Positions 33,282 through 44,117 of a stretch of DNA of 64,000 bases are shown one piece after another. Both the position numbers and the translations under genes were made by a program. The stretch's first letter is position 1, and the number at the start of each line of letters is the position of its first letter. The DNA is taken from assembly GCA_027605045.1 (NCBI GenBank), contig JAQFWX010000014.1, forward strand, positions 1,237,391 to 1,301,390. The letters are read 5' to 3'. The notes beneath the pieces are model-generated. The model searched no databases and was not told the DNA's origin. It saw only the letters and a list, made by a program, of their open reading frames with translations. Origin of the DNA: Phallus indusiatus (lineage: Eukaryota > Basidiomycota > Agaricomycetes > Phallales > Phallaceae).

Positions 33282-35421
33282 ATGGAGTCCGAACAGACCT
33301 CTGAACTTCGCCTGCTCACCCTTGAGCAAAATATCGCCTTGCAGACCGATAAGCTTGACCAGCTGATCGAACACATCAATAACCGCTTTGCGTCTCTGGC
33401 TCCTGCTGCCAATCCTTCTGACCCGCCTCCCACTGGTCCTCCTAACCCCGAAGCTCCCGCTTCGAACTCTACGGGTGATTCCAAATCCTCTCGGAACACT
33501 CGTCCCGCCGTTCCAACTGCGTTTGACGGCGATCGCAAAAATGGCCGGTCCTTCTGGAACTCGGTCGCTCTGTACATGAACATCTGTGGTTCGGATTTCG
33601 CCTCCCTCGATGCCAAGATTCAATGGGTGTTGTCCTATATGAACAGTGGACGTGCGGGGGTCTTCGCCGAAACCCAGCTTGCCATGTACCAGTCGGGGGC
33701 CCGCCCCTACACCACCTGGAATGAGTTCAAGATCAAGTTCGAGTCTGAATTCTTCCCACTCACCGAACAAGAGGACGCTCTCAACCTCTTGCTTTCTCGA
33801 CGTTTCGCACAAGGAGGTCGGAACGTCGACGATTATATCGATTCCTTCCGGATCATTATAAACAAGGCTGGATTCACCGACCGAGACGGCCTAGCCATCA
33901 CCTCCTATTTCCGACAAGGCCTCGATCAAGAAGTCCAGGACAAGGTCGCGACAATGCAGGATCATCCAGCTATGAATGATCACGAAGGCTGGATTAAAGC
34001 TGCGCGACTCTTCGATCAAGCTCGACGCAATAATGATGCCTTCAATGCCATTCGGCGTCGTGTCCTTCCAACTCCGAATGCTCCTACCCCCTTGACCACA
34101 GTTCCAATGCCTCGAACCCGTCCTAGTCCGTTCCCGGTCTATCAGAGGGCCTCTAACCCTCCAGTGTATGCACCACCTCCGTTCGCTCCCCCCAGACCTA
34201 CACTTCCCGCAGCGGCTCCAGTTCCGAGTAGGCCCGTTCCCCCTTCACCTCTTGCTCCTGCTGTACAACCTCAGAATGATGCCATGGATGTTGACGCTGC
34301 TCGTAGACGTGTCCAAACGGAGACTGCACGTTGCTATCGATGCGGACAGGTCGGCCACATGGTTCGCGACTGCCCCCGTGCCTATGACGTTCGTTTTATA
34401 CAATCAGACGAGATCGACAGTCTCGTGCAACATGTCATGATCCGATTCATGACATCACTTCCGGTAACGTTACGTAATCCATATCCGATCATTTACCGTT
34501 CATCTCCGTAATCTTATCTCGCTTACGTCACTCACGATAAGACCTTCGCGTTCAGTCATCTCCATCAACCTTACAACTCGAATAGAGACGCACCCGTCTC
34601 TCTTAACTCCTGGAACATCCGCGGAAAGGCCTTTCTAGAATATTCCACGCACGTTCCGGTTATGAGATCATAGATGACGAACGTAGGTCCATGTATGCAC
34701 AGCTCTCATCCCTGCACACCTCATGTTCATCACATGAGACATCATACCCTGCATATATTGATGTAACTTACGAATCTCACGACTTGTTTGTATTTCTCTA
34801 GTTCGGAATCTATTTCGAACTGAGCTAGAATTATTTATCTGACGTGTATATAAACCCTAGCATACACGTAGATAGTTCTTCAGACTTAATATCGAACGTA
34901 GTTCGATATCTCTATAACAACTCTCCTTCTCTATTCTATTCATCATTGAACGTCGAGATCGTTCCTCGAGACTTGCAGCGACGGAAGCCATCCGTCGTTG
35001 CCGAGAGTTACATCTCAAAGCTTTCTTCATTATTGTCGAGCTTGATATCATTCAATACGAGATACAGCTCGCGGCTCTTGAAGCTCGGAACGCACATATC
35101 CGTAACGTCCTTGACGAACTCGACGCTCGTGACGAACGTCAGGACAAATCCTGAAGAAGACTGTCGTGGCACAATCTCTTATAGATTGAGGCCAAGTCCT
35201 GACTGCCGTCGATCAACGGTGACGGTTATTGATATTCTATTCAGCGACTAAAATACATTATAGTATCTGTTACCGTTCCCGGATATCGGTACTTGACACA
35301 ACAGCTCCTTGCACGGAAGGATGTTGAAGAGGCTCACACACGCTCCGATGCCCCTACAGTCATTGAGGAGCCCTCATTGGAGATCCCTACCTCGGAGGAT
35401 TTTCCCGAAGGCAGCGAATGA
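33282..35421 (+). pseudogene. gag: chromovirus gag, interrupted by a solo LTR
   Basis: Starts at the ATG at 33282 (MESEQTSELRLL); the upstream TTG at 33276 is not needed. Features: N-terminal coiled-coil-like stretch (LTLEQNIALQTDKLDQLIEH), a retrotransposon gag domain (FDGDRKNGRSFWNSV..., WNEFKIKFESEF), a Pro-rich linker, and a CCHC zinc knuckle CYRCGQVGHMVRDC near residue 350. The frame is broken at 34432 by an 866-bp LTR-B with duplication CAACA; beyond it (35299 on) the gag frame continues to a TGA at 35419-35421 that overlaps the pol ATG as ATGA. The inserted element adds stops, so full-length Gag is not made from this copy. Confidence 0.85.
34433..35298 (+). repeat. solo LTR-B inside chromovirus gag
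   Basis: 866 bp, TGTCATGATCCGATTC...GGTACTTGACA, flanked by CAACA at 34428-34432 and 35299-35303. It is younger than the chromovirus, whose two LTRs are themselves indistinguishable. Confidence 0.92.
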
Positions 35422-38400
35422 AGGATGCACCTTTGCTGCCAGTATCCAATAGATTCGAAAAATTGTACATAGACACCGAGTGCAATGAAAATTCTGATTC
35501 GACTTCTATTGATTCTGATGCATCTCCCGAACCTCTCTCTGCTCCCTCTATTCCCCATCGACTTCCTCTAAGGCTTCGGAGTCGTCTTCCACGCGAGTTC
35601 CGGTTGGCGGCGACTGCTGGTACGCAGAAGCTCGAGATCTCTGTTGAACTTCAGAGTGCCGACACTGGTGACATCACCTCCACGAAGGCCATGCTCGATA
35701 CTGGTGCGAGTGGTATGTTCCTTGACCGCGATTTTGTTAAGAAGCATCGATTCCCCACCATTCGACTTCCGAAACCGATCCCTGTCTTCAATGTCGACGG
35801 AACCGCGAATCAAGCAGGCCACATCACCCATGTTGTAGACATTGTCATGCGATACCGAACACATTCGGAACGAGTTCTGTTTGCTGTCACTGCGCTGGGC
35901 AAGTATCCCGTTCTTCTCGGGTTACCTTGGTTCAAGGCTCATAACCCCGTCATTGATTACACCACGGGAGAGGTCGAGCTAACTCGCTGCAGTCCACAAT
36001 GTCGATCTTGTGCTCCTCCAGAACTCCTCGGAAGGGGTTCTAGGCGTTTCCTACGCTGTGTCCGAGCTTCTCAGGCAGTCCAATTGGACGACACCGAATC
36101 TGCAGATCCTGATATGCCAGATCTCGTGGACGTCGAGACGGAATTCAAACCCGAGGAAGGTGATCGTCTGTTCGCCATTTCCCTAGCCTCGGACGAACCT
36201 TCTGGTCACTCCATAGGAGCCACTGAAACTATATCTCAACGTCTTGCGCAGGCCTACGCCAACAATGCTGATGCTCCAGTCAAGAAGGGCTTCCGAGAGA
36301 TCGTTCCAGAACACTTCCATGACTTCGAAGATGTTTTCGCTAAGGAATCCTTCGATTCCCTTCCGGATCCGAAGAAGTGGGATCACCCCATAGAACTTCT
36401 AGCAGGATCTGAACCAAAGTTCTGTAAGATCTACCCGCTATCTCCTAACGAGCAGAAGGAATTAGACGCGTTCCTGGATGAGAACCTTCGGTCGGGTCGG
36501 ATACGTCCTTCAAAGTCTCCGATGGCCTCCCCCGTGTTTTTTATCAAGAAGAAGGATGGTTCGCTTCGGCTGATTCAGGACTATCGCGCTTTAAATGCCA
36601 TGACGATCAAAAATCGCTACCCGCTCCCCCTGATCTCGGAACTTGTCAATAAATTACAAGGCGCGAAGTATTTCACTAAACTCGATGTGCGATGGGGTTA
36701 CAACAATGTTCGGATTAAGGAGGGGGACGAGTGGAAGGCCGCTTTCCGAACGAATCGAGGACTTTTCGAACCTCTAGTGATGTTTTTCGGTCTTACTAAC
36801 AGTCCAGCAACGTTCCAGACGATGATGAACGAGATCTTCGAGGATCTGATCTCGGAAGGCGTAGTGGCTGTGTACATCGACGATATTCTCATTTACACGA
36901 AAACTCGGGAGGAACATGATCTGATCACTCGTCGTGTCCTAGAACGACTACGCGAACACAAGTTGTATCTCAAGGCGGAGAAGTGCGAGTTCTGTCAGAC
37001 GAAGATCGAGTACCTAGGAATGGTCATTTCGGAGAATACTGTTGAGATGGATCCGGCGAAGGTTTCCGGAGTTCGTGAATGGCCCACCCCGAAGAACGTA
37101 ACTGAAGTTCAGTCCTTCCTTGGTTTCGCTAACTTCTACCGTCGCTTCATTAAGGATTTCGCCCGGATCGCTCATCCCATGTTCGGTCTGACGAAGAAAG
37201 ATGTTCCGTTTTTCTGGACAGACATCTGCCAGGATGCGTTTGATTCCCTTAAGCTCGCTATGACATCTGCACCAGTTCTGCTAATTCCCGATCCTTCCAG
37301 ACCTTATTGTATCGAAGCTGACAGTTCTGATTTCGCTACAGGTGCTGTGCTTTCTCAGCTATCTTCGGAAGACAACAAGTGGCATCCAGTCGCCTTTTTC
37401 TCAAAGTCACTTAGTCCTGTCGAACGAAATTACGAGATTCACGACAAGGAAATGTTGGCGATCATCCGCTCCTTAGAAGAATGGCGACACTTCCTCGAAG
37501 GTTCGAGTCATCCAATCGATATTCGAACAGATCACAAGAACCTCGAATACTTCATGACAGCTCGGAATCTTAACCGAAGACAGGCTCGATGGTCGGTCTA
37601 TCTTTCCAGATTCGATTTTACGCTTCGACACGTCCCAGGGAGATCTATGGGGAAACCCGATGGCCTTTCTAGACGTGCAGATCATGGATCTGGTAAACAG
37701 GACAACCAAGGCATCACCTTAATTCGCCCCGAAATGTTCGCAATCAATGCTTTGCAAACATTCCAGCTTAAGGGGGAGGAGGAAGGTTTCCTGCGTCAAA
37801 TCCGAAAGGCAAATCGCGAAGGAAAGCATGAAGATGGCATTTCGAAGGCATTAGAATCTCTTAGAACTCTTGGTGGCCGCTCTGCACATACTAGTGAGTG
37901 GTCCGAACATCAGGATGTCATTTACTACCGCGGAAAGGTGTATGTTCCGAGTGATGAGGAACTGCGTCGTAAGATCACTCAGCGCCATCATGATTCAAAG
38001 ATCGGTGGACACCCTGGACGTTTCAAGACCCTCGAACTGATCTCCCGAACATTCTGGTGGCCCGGTATTTCCAGATACGTTCAACGATATGTCGAGGCCT
38101 GTGATCCCTGTCAACGCACGAAACTCGCGCGACGAGCTCCATTCGGCGAGTTAGAACCTACGGAAACGCCTTACCGACCTTGGGAATTCATTTCGGTCGA
38201 CTTCATCGTGGAGCTTCCCGAATCGAACGGTTACGATGCCATTCTAGCGGTTGTAGACTCTCTCACCAAGCGCGCACACTTTATTCCGACCTTCACAACT
38301 CTGGACGCTTCTGGGCTGGCTTCACTCTATCTCCAACACGTCTGGAAACTTCACGGCCTACCCGAGAAGATCATTTCGGATCGGGGACCTCAGTTTGCAG

Positions 38401-39353
38401 CTCGATTCACTAAGGAACTCTCCAGAACCCTCGGAATACGCTTAGCAATGTCTACTGCCTACCATCCGCAAACTGATGGCCAGACCGAGCGTGTTAATGC
38501 CGAAATTGAACAGTACCTTCGTGTCTTTACTTCGGAAAGACAGGACAACTGGGACCGCCTCCTTCCTATGGCTGAGTTCGCTTACAACAACCACATACAT
38601 TCTGCGACGCAATCCACACCCTTCGAACTTGACACAGGGCGACAACCACGCATGGGATTCGAACCCCGACTTCCAGGATCGAAGATCGAAGCAGTTAACG
38701 AGTTCAAGGATCGAATGGCTGCAGCTCTCGAAGAGGCCAGATCTGCGATTGTGAAAGCAAAGGACGACATGGCGAAATACTATAATCGGAAGCACGTTCC
38801 AGCTCCAGAGTACAAAACAGGTGACAAGGTCTTCTTAGATGCTAGTGATATCCGAACGACTCGACCTTCAGCTAAATTGGCACACCGCTTCCTGGGTCCT
38901 TATCCGATTGCAGCAAAGGTCAGTTCCCGAGCATATCGATTAGTTCTTCCGAAGTCGATGTCTCGATTGCACCCTGTTTTCCATGTTTCCAAACTCCGTC
39001 CTGCAGCTATGGATATGATTCCGGGTCGTCGTGCGAAGTCTCCCCCACCTCCAGAACTTCGAGACGATGGTGAACACTATGTCGTGGAAGAAGTTTTAGA
39101 CAGTCGAATCGTTCGGAATCGACTAGAGTTCAAGGTTCGCTGGGAGGGATATGGCCCGGAGCATGATCAGTGGATTCCAGAAAAGGATCTTGCCGCTCCG
39201 AATCTTCTGCGCGACTTCTATCGAGATCACCCGCATGCACCGCGTTCAATTAACGGTTTGTTGTTCCGGCCCAGACCAATGGATGAATGGGACGATCTGC
39301 AGGCGTCGGGTCGACGCCTTGTTGAAGGGGGGGGTGGTGTCAGGGTACGCTAG
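35418..39353 (+). CDS. pol: chromovirus Pol: protease, RT, RNase H, integrase, chromodomain
   Basis: 1311 residues, uninterrupted. Order: aspartic protease with AMLDTGASGMF (DTG near 94-96); reverse transcriptase with LDVRWGYNNVRI and YIDD at 486-489; RNase H with SDFATGAVLSQ and TDHKNLEYFM; zinc-binding HHCC of integrase (HH near 856, C-x2-C in CDPCQRTK); DDE core with SVDFIVELP, SDRGPQF and HPQTDGQTERVN; GPY/F region; and a chromodomain near 1221-1275 (YVVEEVLDSRIV...FKVRWEGYG...WIPEKDL). The ATG overlaps the gag stop as ATGA, suggesting expression by reinitiation or coupled termination. The last codons run through the polypurine tract (GGGG) and the TAG lies 13 nt inside the 3' LTR. All catalytic motifs look intact, so this Pol may be active in trans even though gag is broken. 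Confidence 0.93.
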   Translation: MKDAPLLPVSNRFEKLYIDTECNENSDSTSIDSDASPEPLSAPSIPHRLPLRLRSRLPREFRLAATAGTQKLEISVELQSADTGDITSTKAMLDTGASGMFLDRDFVKKHRFPTIRLPKPIPVFNVDGTANQAGHITHVVDIVMRYRTHSERVLFAVTALGKYPVLLGLPWFKAHNPVIDYTTGEVELTRCSPQCRSCAPPELLGRGSRRFLRCVRASQAVQLDDTESADPDMPDLVDVETEFKPEEGDRLFAISLASDEPSGHSIGATETISQRLAQAYANNADAPVKKGFREIVPEHFHDFEDVFAKESFDSLPDPKKWDHPIELLAGSEPKFCKIYPLSPNEQKELDAFLDENLRSGRIRPSKSPMASPVFFIKKKDGSLRLIQDYRALNAMTIKNRYPLPLISELVNKLQGAKYFTKLDVRWGYNNVRIKEGDEWKAAFRTNRGLFEPLVMFFGLTNSPATFQTMMNEIFEDLISEGVVAVYIDDILIYTKTREEHDLITRRVLERLREHKLYLKAEKCEFCQTKIEYLGMVISENTVEMDPAKVSGVREWPTPKNVTEVQSFLGFANFYRRFIKDFARIAHPMFGLTKKDVPFFWTDICQDAFDSLKLAMTSAPVLLIPDPSRPYCIEADSSDFATGAVLSQLSSEDNKWHPVAFFSKSLSPVERNYEIHDKEMLAIIRSLEEWRHFLEGSSHPIDIRTDHKNLEYFMTARNLNRRQARWSVYLSRFDFTLRHVPGRSMGKPDGLSRRADHGSGKQDNQGITLIRPEMFAINALQTFQLKGEEEGFLRQIRKANREGKHEDGISKALESLRTLGGRSAHTSEWSEHQDVIYYRGKVYVPSDEELRRKITQRHHDSKIGGHPGRFKTLELISRTFWWPGISRYVQRYVEACDPCQRTKLARRAPFGELEPTETPYRPWEFISVDFIVELPESNGYDAILAVVDSLTKRAHFIPTFTTLDASGLASLYLQHVWKLHGLPEKIISDRGPQFAARFTKELSRTLGIRLAMSTAYHPQTDGQTERVNAEIEQYLRVFTSERQDNWDRLLPMAEFAYNNHIHSATQSTPFELDTGRQPRMGFEPRLPGSKIEAVNEFKDRMAAALEEARSAIVKAKDDMAKYYNRKHVPAPEYKTGDKVFLDASDIRTTRPSAKLAHRFLGPYPIAAKVSSRAYRLVLPKSMSRLHPVFHVSKLRPAAMDMIPGRRAKSPPPPELRDDGEHYVVEEVLDSRIVRNRLEFKVRWEGYGPEHDQWIPEKDLAAPNLLRDFYRDHPHAPRSINGLLFRPRPMDEWDDLQASGRRLVEGGGGVRVR

Positions 39354-39737
39354 TTTCATGTCTTCCGTGTCGTTATTTCTTTGTTTCCTTGTGTTCCAAT
39401 CCCCTTTTCCCCTTTCCGATTCCTTTCCGAGACTTCGAGTTCGGGTTCCGAGAGTTTCTTGTTTTCTATTATCTATTCCTTTCGATCTCTTCGAATTCGA
39501 ACTCCGATCGAATTCTCCGAACCTCTTCGAACTCCCTTTTATCGCCTCGGATCCCGCGGCGATACTCATCTATTGTCCCCGAGCGCCTCCACGTAGTATA
39601 TGTAGCGTAGCCCTAGAGGGGGATCCCTAAGCTTGTTCTCTTAGGTTTCCTGTCCTCTAGGTGAGTAGTTAGTCGTCGTTCATCAATAGATCTTAGGTTT
39701 CCTGTCCTCTAGGTGTGTGCCCTGAGTCGCCCTAACA
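39338..39737 (+). repeat. chromovirus 3' LTR
   Basis: Same 400 bp as the 5' LTR with no difference seen by eye; preceded by the purine run GAAGGGGGGGGTGG. Confidence 0.92.
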
Positions 39738-40706
39738 ATCATAATATTTTTATCCGTCACGTGTTCAAACTCACGTGATCACTCATTTAACTCGGATATA
39801 CGTAATGGACTCGGGGGCTCGTCCTTAAAGAGGGGATACTGTCATGATCCGATTCATGACATCACTTCCGGTAACGTTACGTAATCCATATCCAATCATT
39901 TACCGTTTATTTCCGTAATCTTATCACGCTTACGTCACTCACGATAAGACCTTCGCGTTCAGTCATCTCTATCAACCTCGCAACTCGAATAGAGACGTAC
40001 CCGTCTCTCTTAACTCCTGGAACATCCGCGGAAAGCCCTTTCTAGAATATTCCACACACGTTCCGGTTATGAGATCATAGATGACGAACGTAGGTCCATG
40101 TATGCACAGCACTTATCCCTGCATGCCTCATGGTCATCACATGAGACATCATACCCTGCATATATTGATGTTACTTACGAATCTCACGACTTGTTTGTAT
40201 TTCTCTAGTTCGGAATCTATTTGGAACTGAGCTAGAATTATTTATCTGACGTGTATATAAACCCTAGCATACACGTAGATAGTTCTTCAGACTTAATATC
40301 GAACGTAGTTCGATATCTCTATAAACAACTCTCCTTCTCTATTCTATTCATCATTGAACGTCGAGATCGTTCCTCGAGACTTGCAGCGACGGAAGCCATC
40401 CGTCGTTGCCGAGAGTTACATCTCAAAGCTTTCTTCATTATCGTTGAGCTTGATATCATTCAGTACGAGATACAGCTCGCGGCTCTCGAAGCTCGGAACG
40501 CACATATCCGTAACGTCCTTGACGAACTCGACGCTCGTGACGAACGTCAGGACAAATCCTGAAGAAGACTGTCGTGGCACAACCTCTTATAGGTTGAGGC
40601 CAAGTCCTGACTGTCGTCAACCCACGGTGACAGTTATTGGTATCATATTCATCGACTAAAATATATTACAGTATCTATTACCGTTCCCGGATATCGGTAC
40701 TTGACA
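39738..40706 (+). mobile_element. 3' end of an LTR-B element (internal remnant plus 3' LTR)
   Basis: About 100 bp of internal sequence ends with the purine tract AAAGAGGGGATAC directly before TGTCATGATCC at 39840. The LTR runs to TTGACA at 40706 (867 bp). The base composition before it and the lack of a matching 5-bp duplication (GATAC before, AGGAC after) show it is a 3' LTR of a mostly deleted element, not a solo LTR. The 5' part was removed where the chromovirus 3' LTR now abuts. Confidence 0.75.
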
Positions 40707-40917
40707 AGGACATACGAACGACATAGAGAAAGAGGGAGATATGACAGAATGGAGTGAACGGAGAAACGGGGAGTGTTCGGGAGAATACGCAAGGATTAGA
40801 TACAGACCGGTATACCGGGTACTGTATGACCGACATAGAGCGCGTAGGCATCTAAGTAGGTTATACTATACTACGCTAATATACTAGAGTGACCGTTAAC
40901 CTGGGACGTACCCTGAC
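40707..40917. repeat. unassigned LTR-like fragment
   Basis: About 210 bp ending in GTACCCTGACA, the same end as a minus-orientation LTR-A, directly before copia coding sequence. Purine-rich words (GAGAAAGAGGGAG, GGAGAAACGGGGAGTG) resemble the middle of LTR-A. It is probably the end of a diverged LTR-A or relative. Confidence 0.4.
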
Positions 40918-43519
40918 AGAGACCTGGTCTGGGATGAGGTACGCACTCCTCGCAGTAGACTGTGCCACCAGATTCCCGGTTGGTCGGCTGTTGCATACGA
41001 AGAAGGATGCAGTGGGAGCATTGCGCGAGATAATTGCCATGTTGGAAAGACAATCCAACACGAAGCTGAAACGACTTCGATGTGACAATGGGCGCGAGCT
41101 GATAAATGCGGAAATGAATGACATGTGCGCACGAAATGGCATTCTGATTGAAACCACTGTACCTCACACCCCAGAGCAAAATGGAATGGTCGAACGGACG
41201 ATTGCAATACTGTTCGAGATGGTTAGATGCATGCTACATGCAGCCAAGATGGACCTACGGTACTGGGGAGAAGCCTACATGTACGCAGTGTACATTAGGA
41301 GTTGCTCCTTCACATCAGCGCTGAAGGATAAAGTCCCATATGAGGCATGGTATGGACGGAAGCCAAATATATCTCACTTACGCATGTTTGGATCCGTTGC
41401 CTATGCAAATATTCCGAAGAAATTGCGCGGTGGGAAGTTGGAGGTCACATCTGTCAAGTGCCGTCTGCTGGGATGGTGGACAGATGAGACGAAGGGGTAC
41501 CGGTTAGAAGAAGTCGGCACTGGCAAAATCATCACAGCCCGTGATGTCACCTTTGTTGAAGATGACACCCCGGGAGACTTGGCGATAATTGAGACTAGGG
41601 GATCCCAGCCGACGAAGGAGGATATTGAAGTACTAGCTCCGGAAGTGGATGAAGTTGCCGAAAATGGTGAAGAAGCACCAGCTGGGTCTGCTGAACCCAC
41701 GCAGGCTGAACAGGTGGTTGAGAATCCTGAAAATACAGATCCTGCAAGTGTCAACACACGACGGCAACCCAGTTCTCGGTGGGCGAACCTACCTCCACGC
41801 GATCACCCGAGAAGGACAACCAGAGCACCCGCACCTCCCGGAGAAGCAGCGACCGAAGAGGAAATTGACGTTGCTGCAGGATTGGCAGCTGATCAGCACA
41901 GTGCATTTGTTGCAACTGAGGAAGATCCCACAACTTACCGTGAAGCGATGAAGTCACCACACTCGAAGCAGTGGGAGAATGCGATCCTAGCCGAATACAA
42001 CATGTTGAAATCAACCGGCACTTTTGAGTGGGTTGAGAAGGTTCCTAAAGACCGGAAGACCGTTGGCAGTCGAACAGTCTTCAAAACAAAGAGAGACGGT
42101 GATGGGATAGTCACCAAGCGCAAGGCCAGGATCGTTGCAAAGGGCTTCTCGCAGGTGCCCGGCATCGACTTCACTGAAACATTCTCGTCCGTCGCGAAAT
42201 TCACCACGTTAAGGACATTGTTATCTATTGTAGCACATGAAGATTTGGAGCTACACCAAATAGATGTTGTCAGCGCTTATCTGCAGGGTGAATTAGACGA
42301 AGAAATTTACATGAAAGTCCCGGAAGAGATCCGGGAAGAAGGAAAGGAGGGGTGGTCTTGGAGACTCCGGAAGGCCTTATATGGACTGAAGCAGGCTGGA
42401 CGGCAATGGAAAATAAAGCTTGATGGTATCCTGCAAGGCCTGGGATTTGAACGGAGCATGGCGGATGACTGCCTCTACATTTTGCGGGAGAATGGGGACA
42501 CCGGACTGATAATCCTGGTGTACATCGACGACATGGCGGTTGCCGGCAAATCTCTCCCGAAAATCGAAAAATTCAAAAAGGATATTGGCGAGCACGTTGA
42601 TATCACGGACTTGGGCGAGCTGAAATACATTTTAGGGATACAGGTAGAGCGGAATAGAGAGCGGCGTACCATTTCCCTGAGTCAGACGGCCTACATCAAC
42701 CAAATGCTTGAGAGATTTGGCATGATGGATTGCAAGCCGGTATCAACGCCACTTGAGGTGAAGCACGATCTATCTCAAGTTCAGAGCCCAAAAACAGAAG
42801 ACGAGCGAAAAGCTTACCAAGAGTATGCCAATGGTGTACACTATCTTGCGCTGGTCGGGTCGTTACTCTATGCGACACAAACGCGACCCGACATCCAATT
42901 CGCTGTAGGCCTGGTATCCCAGTTCAGCAGAAATCCAGGAAAACCACATCTTACGGCGGCTAAGCGGATTTTGGGGTATCTTGGGGGTACCGCAGATTTC
43001 AGACTCACCCTAGGAGGAAGAAATAACAAGGAAGTCGACATTGTGGGATGGACAGACTCAGATTGGGCGCAAGACCCTGACAACCGACGTTCGGTCGGGG
43101 GATTTACATTCGATGTTGCGGGCGGTGTTGTGTCATGGTCATCCAAAAAGCAAGCAACGGTTGCATTATCCACCGCGGAAGCCGAATACATGGCCGCGTC
43201 GAATGCAACAAAGGAGGCAGTGTGGCTGCGCACCTTACTTGGCGACCTTGGATATCCGCAGGTCAAAGCGACGATTCTGCACATGGATAATCAGGGCTGT
43301 ATTGCGCTGAGCAAGAATCCAGTAACTCACACTCGAGCAAAACATATCGATATTCGTTATCATTTCATCAGGGAAAGGGTCGCACAGGCGGAGATCGAAC
43401 CGAGATATGTCCCTACAAGTAACATGGTGGCCGACATATTCACCAAGCAGATCCTTCGAGCTTCATTCGAGCGATTCCGCCGAGAATTGGGAGTTTTAAT
43501 GCGCTCTGAGATGCGCTGA
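40918..43519 (+). CDS. pol: copia Pol, 3' part: integrase core, RT, RNase H
   Basis: The frame is open from before 40918 (about 866 copia residues). It starts inside the integrase core: LLAVDCATRF, CDNGREL and HTPEQNGMVERT give the D, D, E residues; the upstream HHCC zinc finger, protease and gag are missing. Then a Ty1/copia-type reverse transcriptase (FKTKRDGDG...KARIVAKGFSQ, DVVSAYLQGELDEEIYM, LRKALYGLKQAGRQW, LVYIDDM) and RNase H (GWTDSDWAQDPDNRRSVGG, STAEAEYMAAS, MDNQGCIAL, KHIDIRYHFIRE), ending FRRELGVLMRSEMR. Stop at 43517-43519, eight bases before the 3' LTR. Truncation by nested insertions makes it non-autonomous. The surviving reading frame has no stop, so damage is recent. Confidence 0.9.
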
Positions 43520-43526
43520 GTGGGAG

Positions 43527-43668
43527 TGTTGAGAGTACACAGCGTGCAGCACAACTCAAAGCGCCCGCGCCTATAGCTAGTTCGCACGGCGCGTCTGAAG
43601 TTCAACTTTTTCCTTTGAACTTCAGGCTTGCTGCCTTCAGTTGCGCCAGAATAATAAAACCGTTGTTA
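43527..43668 (+). repeat. copia 3' LTR, 142 bp
   Basis: Begins TGTTGAGAGTACAC and ends CCGTTGTTA, followed by the duplication GAATC and then FAD synthase sequence (TGGTATGAAAGACGCG). The short length is usual for copia; the end is TTA rather than the common CA. Confidence 0.8.
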
Positions 43669-43770
43669 GAATCTGGTATGAAAGACGCGCTTTTCCAAAC
43701 GTCGAAGCTATATTGATCGGAATACGAAGAACAGTCATGGAGGTAGATATGGCATATTTAGATCCATAAA
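43669..43770 (+). pseudogene. FAD synthase pseudogene 2, continuation after the insertion
   Basis: GAATCTGGTATGAAAGACGCGC resumes FAD1 exon 3 exactly where 31417 stopped. A deletion removes the stretch coding for LRAYKDA, and the match ends near 43770; exons 4 and 5 are absent. Confidence 0.75.
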
Positions 43771-44027
43771 ACTCGTGTAGGGAGCTTCTTACACTGGTGA
43801 AATCCTCAACTTTTCACGGGGAATTTTATTCAATTTTTATTTAATTTTGAATTAATTTTGAATTAATTTTTTTTACTTCCGGGGACCCAAAAATACTGAG
43901 TTATAAAAAAATGCTGAGTTATAAAAAAAATACTCAGTTATCAAAAAATACTTCACCTATCAAAGATTACTTCACTTATCAAAGATTACCAAAGATTACC
44001 ACAAAATGCTAAGTTATAAATCTGACG

Positions 44028-44070
44028 GGTATATAGGCATGATGCAAGATCTGAATCCTTCAGGCTTCAA
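44028..44070 (+). promoter_or_regulatory. TATA box and start block of type-B gene, unit 2
   Basis: GGGTATATAGG followed by GATCTGAATCCTTCAGGC, 88 bp before the ATG at 44118; conserved with units 1 and 3. Confidence 0.6.
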
Positions 44071-44117
44071 GCTTTGGGAGACCACCACAAATTCAGACCA
44101 TTACTCTTCCCACTACA

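Larger units (their letters stand above)
32732..39737 (+). mobile_element. chromovirus (Ty3/gypsy LTR retrotransposon with chromodomain)
   Basis: Two 400-bp LTRs (32732-33131, 39338-39737) that look identical by eye, a self-primer-type PBS, gag, a long pol ending in a chromodomain, and a G-rich polypurine tract (39324-39337). Identical LTRs mean a recent insertion. The flanks (CAATC before, ATCAT after) do not form a 5-bp duplication, so it was probably rearranged with its neighbours after or during insertion. The only visible coding damage is a solo LTR-B in gag. Confidence 0.9.
31418..43668 (+). mobile_element. nested LTR-retrotransposon complex in FAD synthase pseudogene 2
   Basis: Outer boundaries are the two ends of a copia element: TGTTGAGAGTACACAGCG at 31418 and ...CCGTTGTTA ending at 43668, flanked by GAATC on both sides (31413-31417 and 43669-43673). 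Inside, in order: 43 bp of copia 5' LTR; the 3' end of an LTR-C element in minus orientation (31461-32731); a chromovirus (32732-39737) with a solo LTR-B in gag; the 3' end of an LTR-B element (39738-40706); a fragment ending GTACCCTGACA (40707-40917); and the 3' two thirds of copia pol with its 3' LTR. The copia gag, protease and integrase N-terminus are gone. Confidence 0.85.

Noticed and set aside
32727..39742. CAATC/ATCAT as target duplication of the chromovirus
   Set aside because: Only ATC could be shared at the correct LTR ends (other LTR-A copies end in CCCTAACA); not a valid 5-bp duplication.
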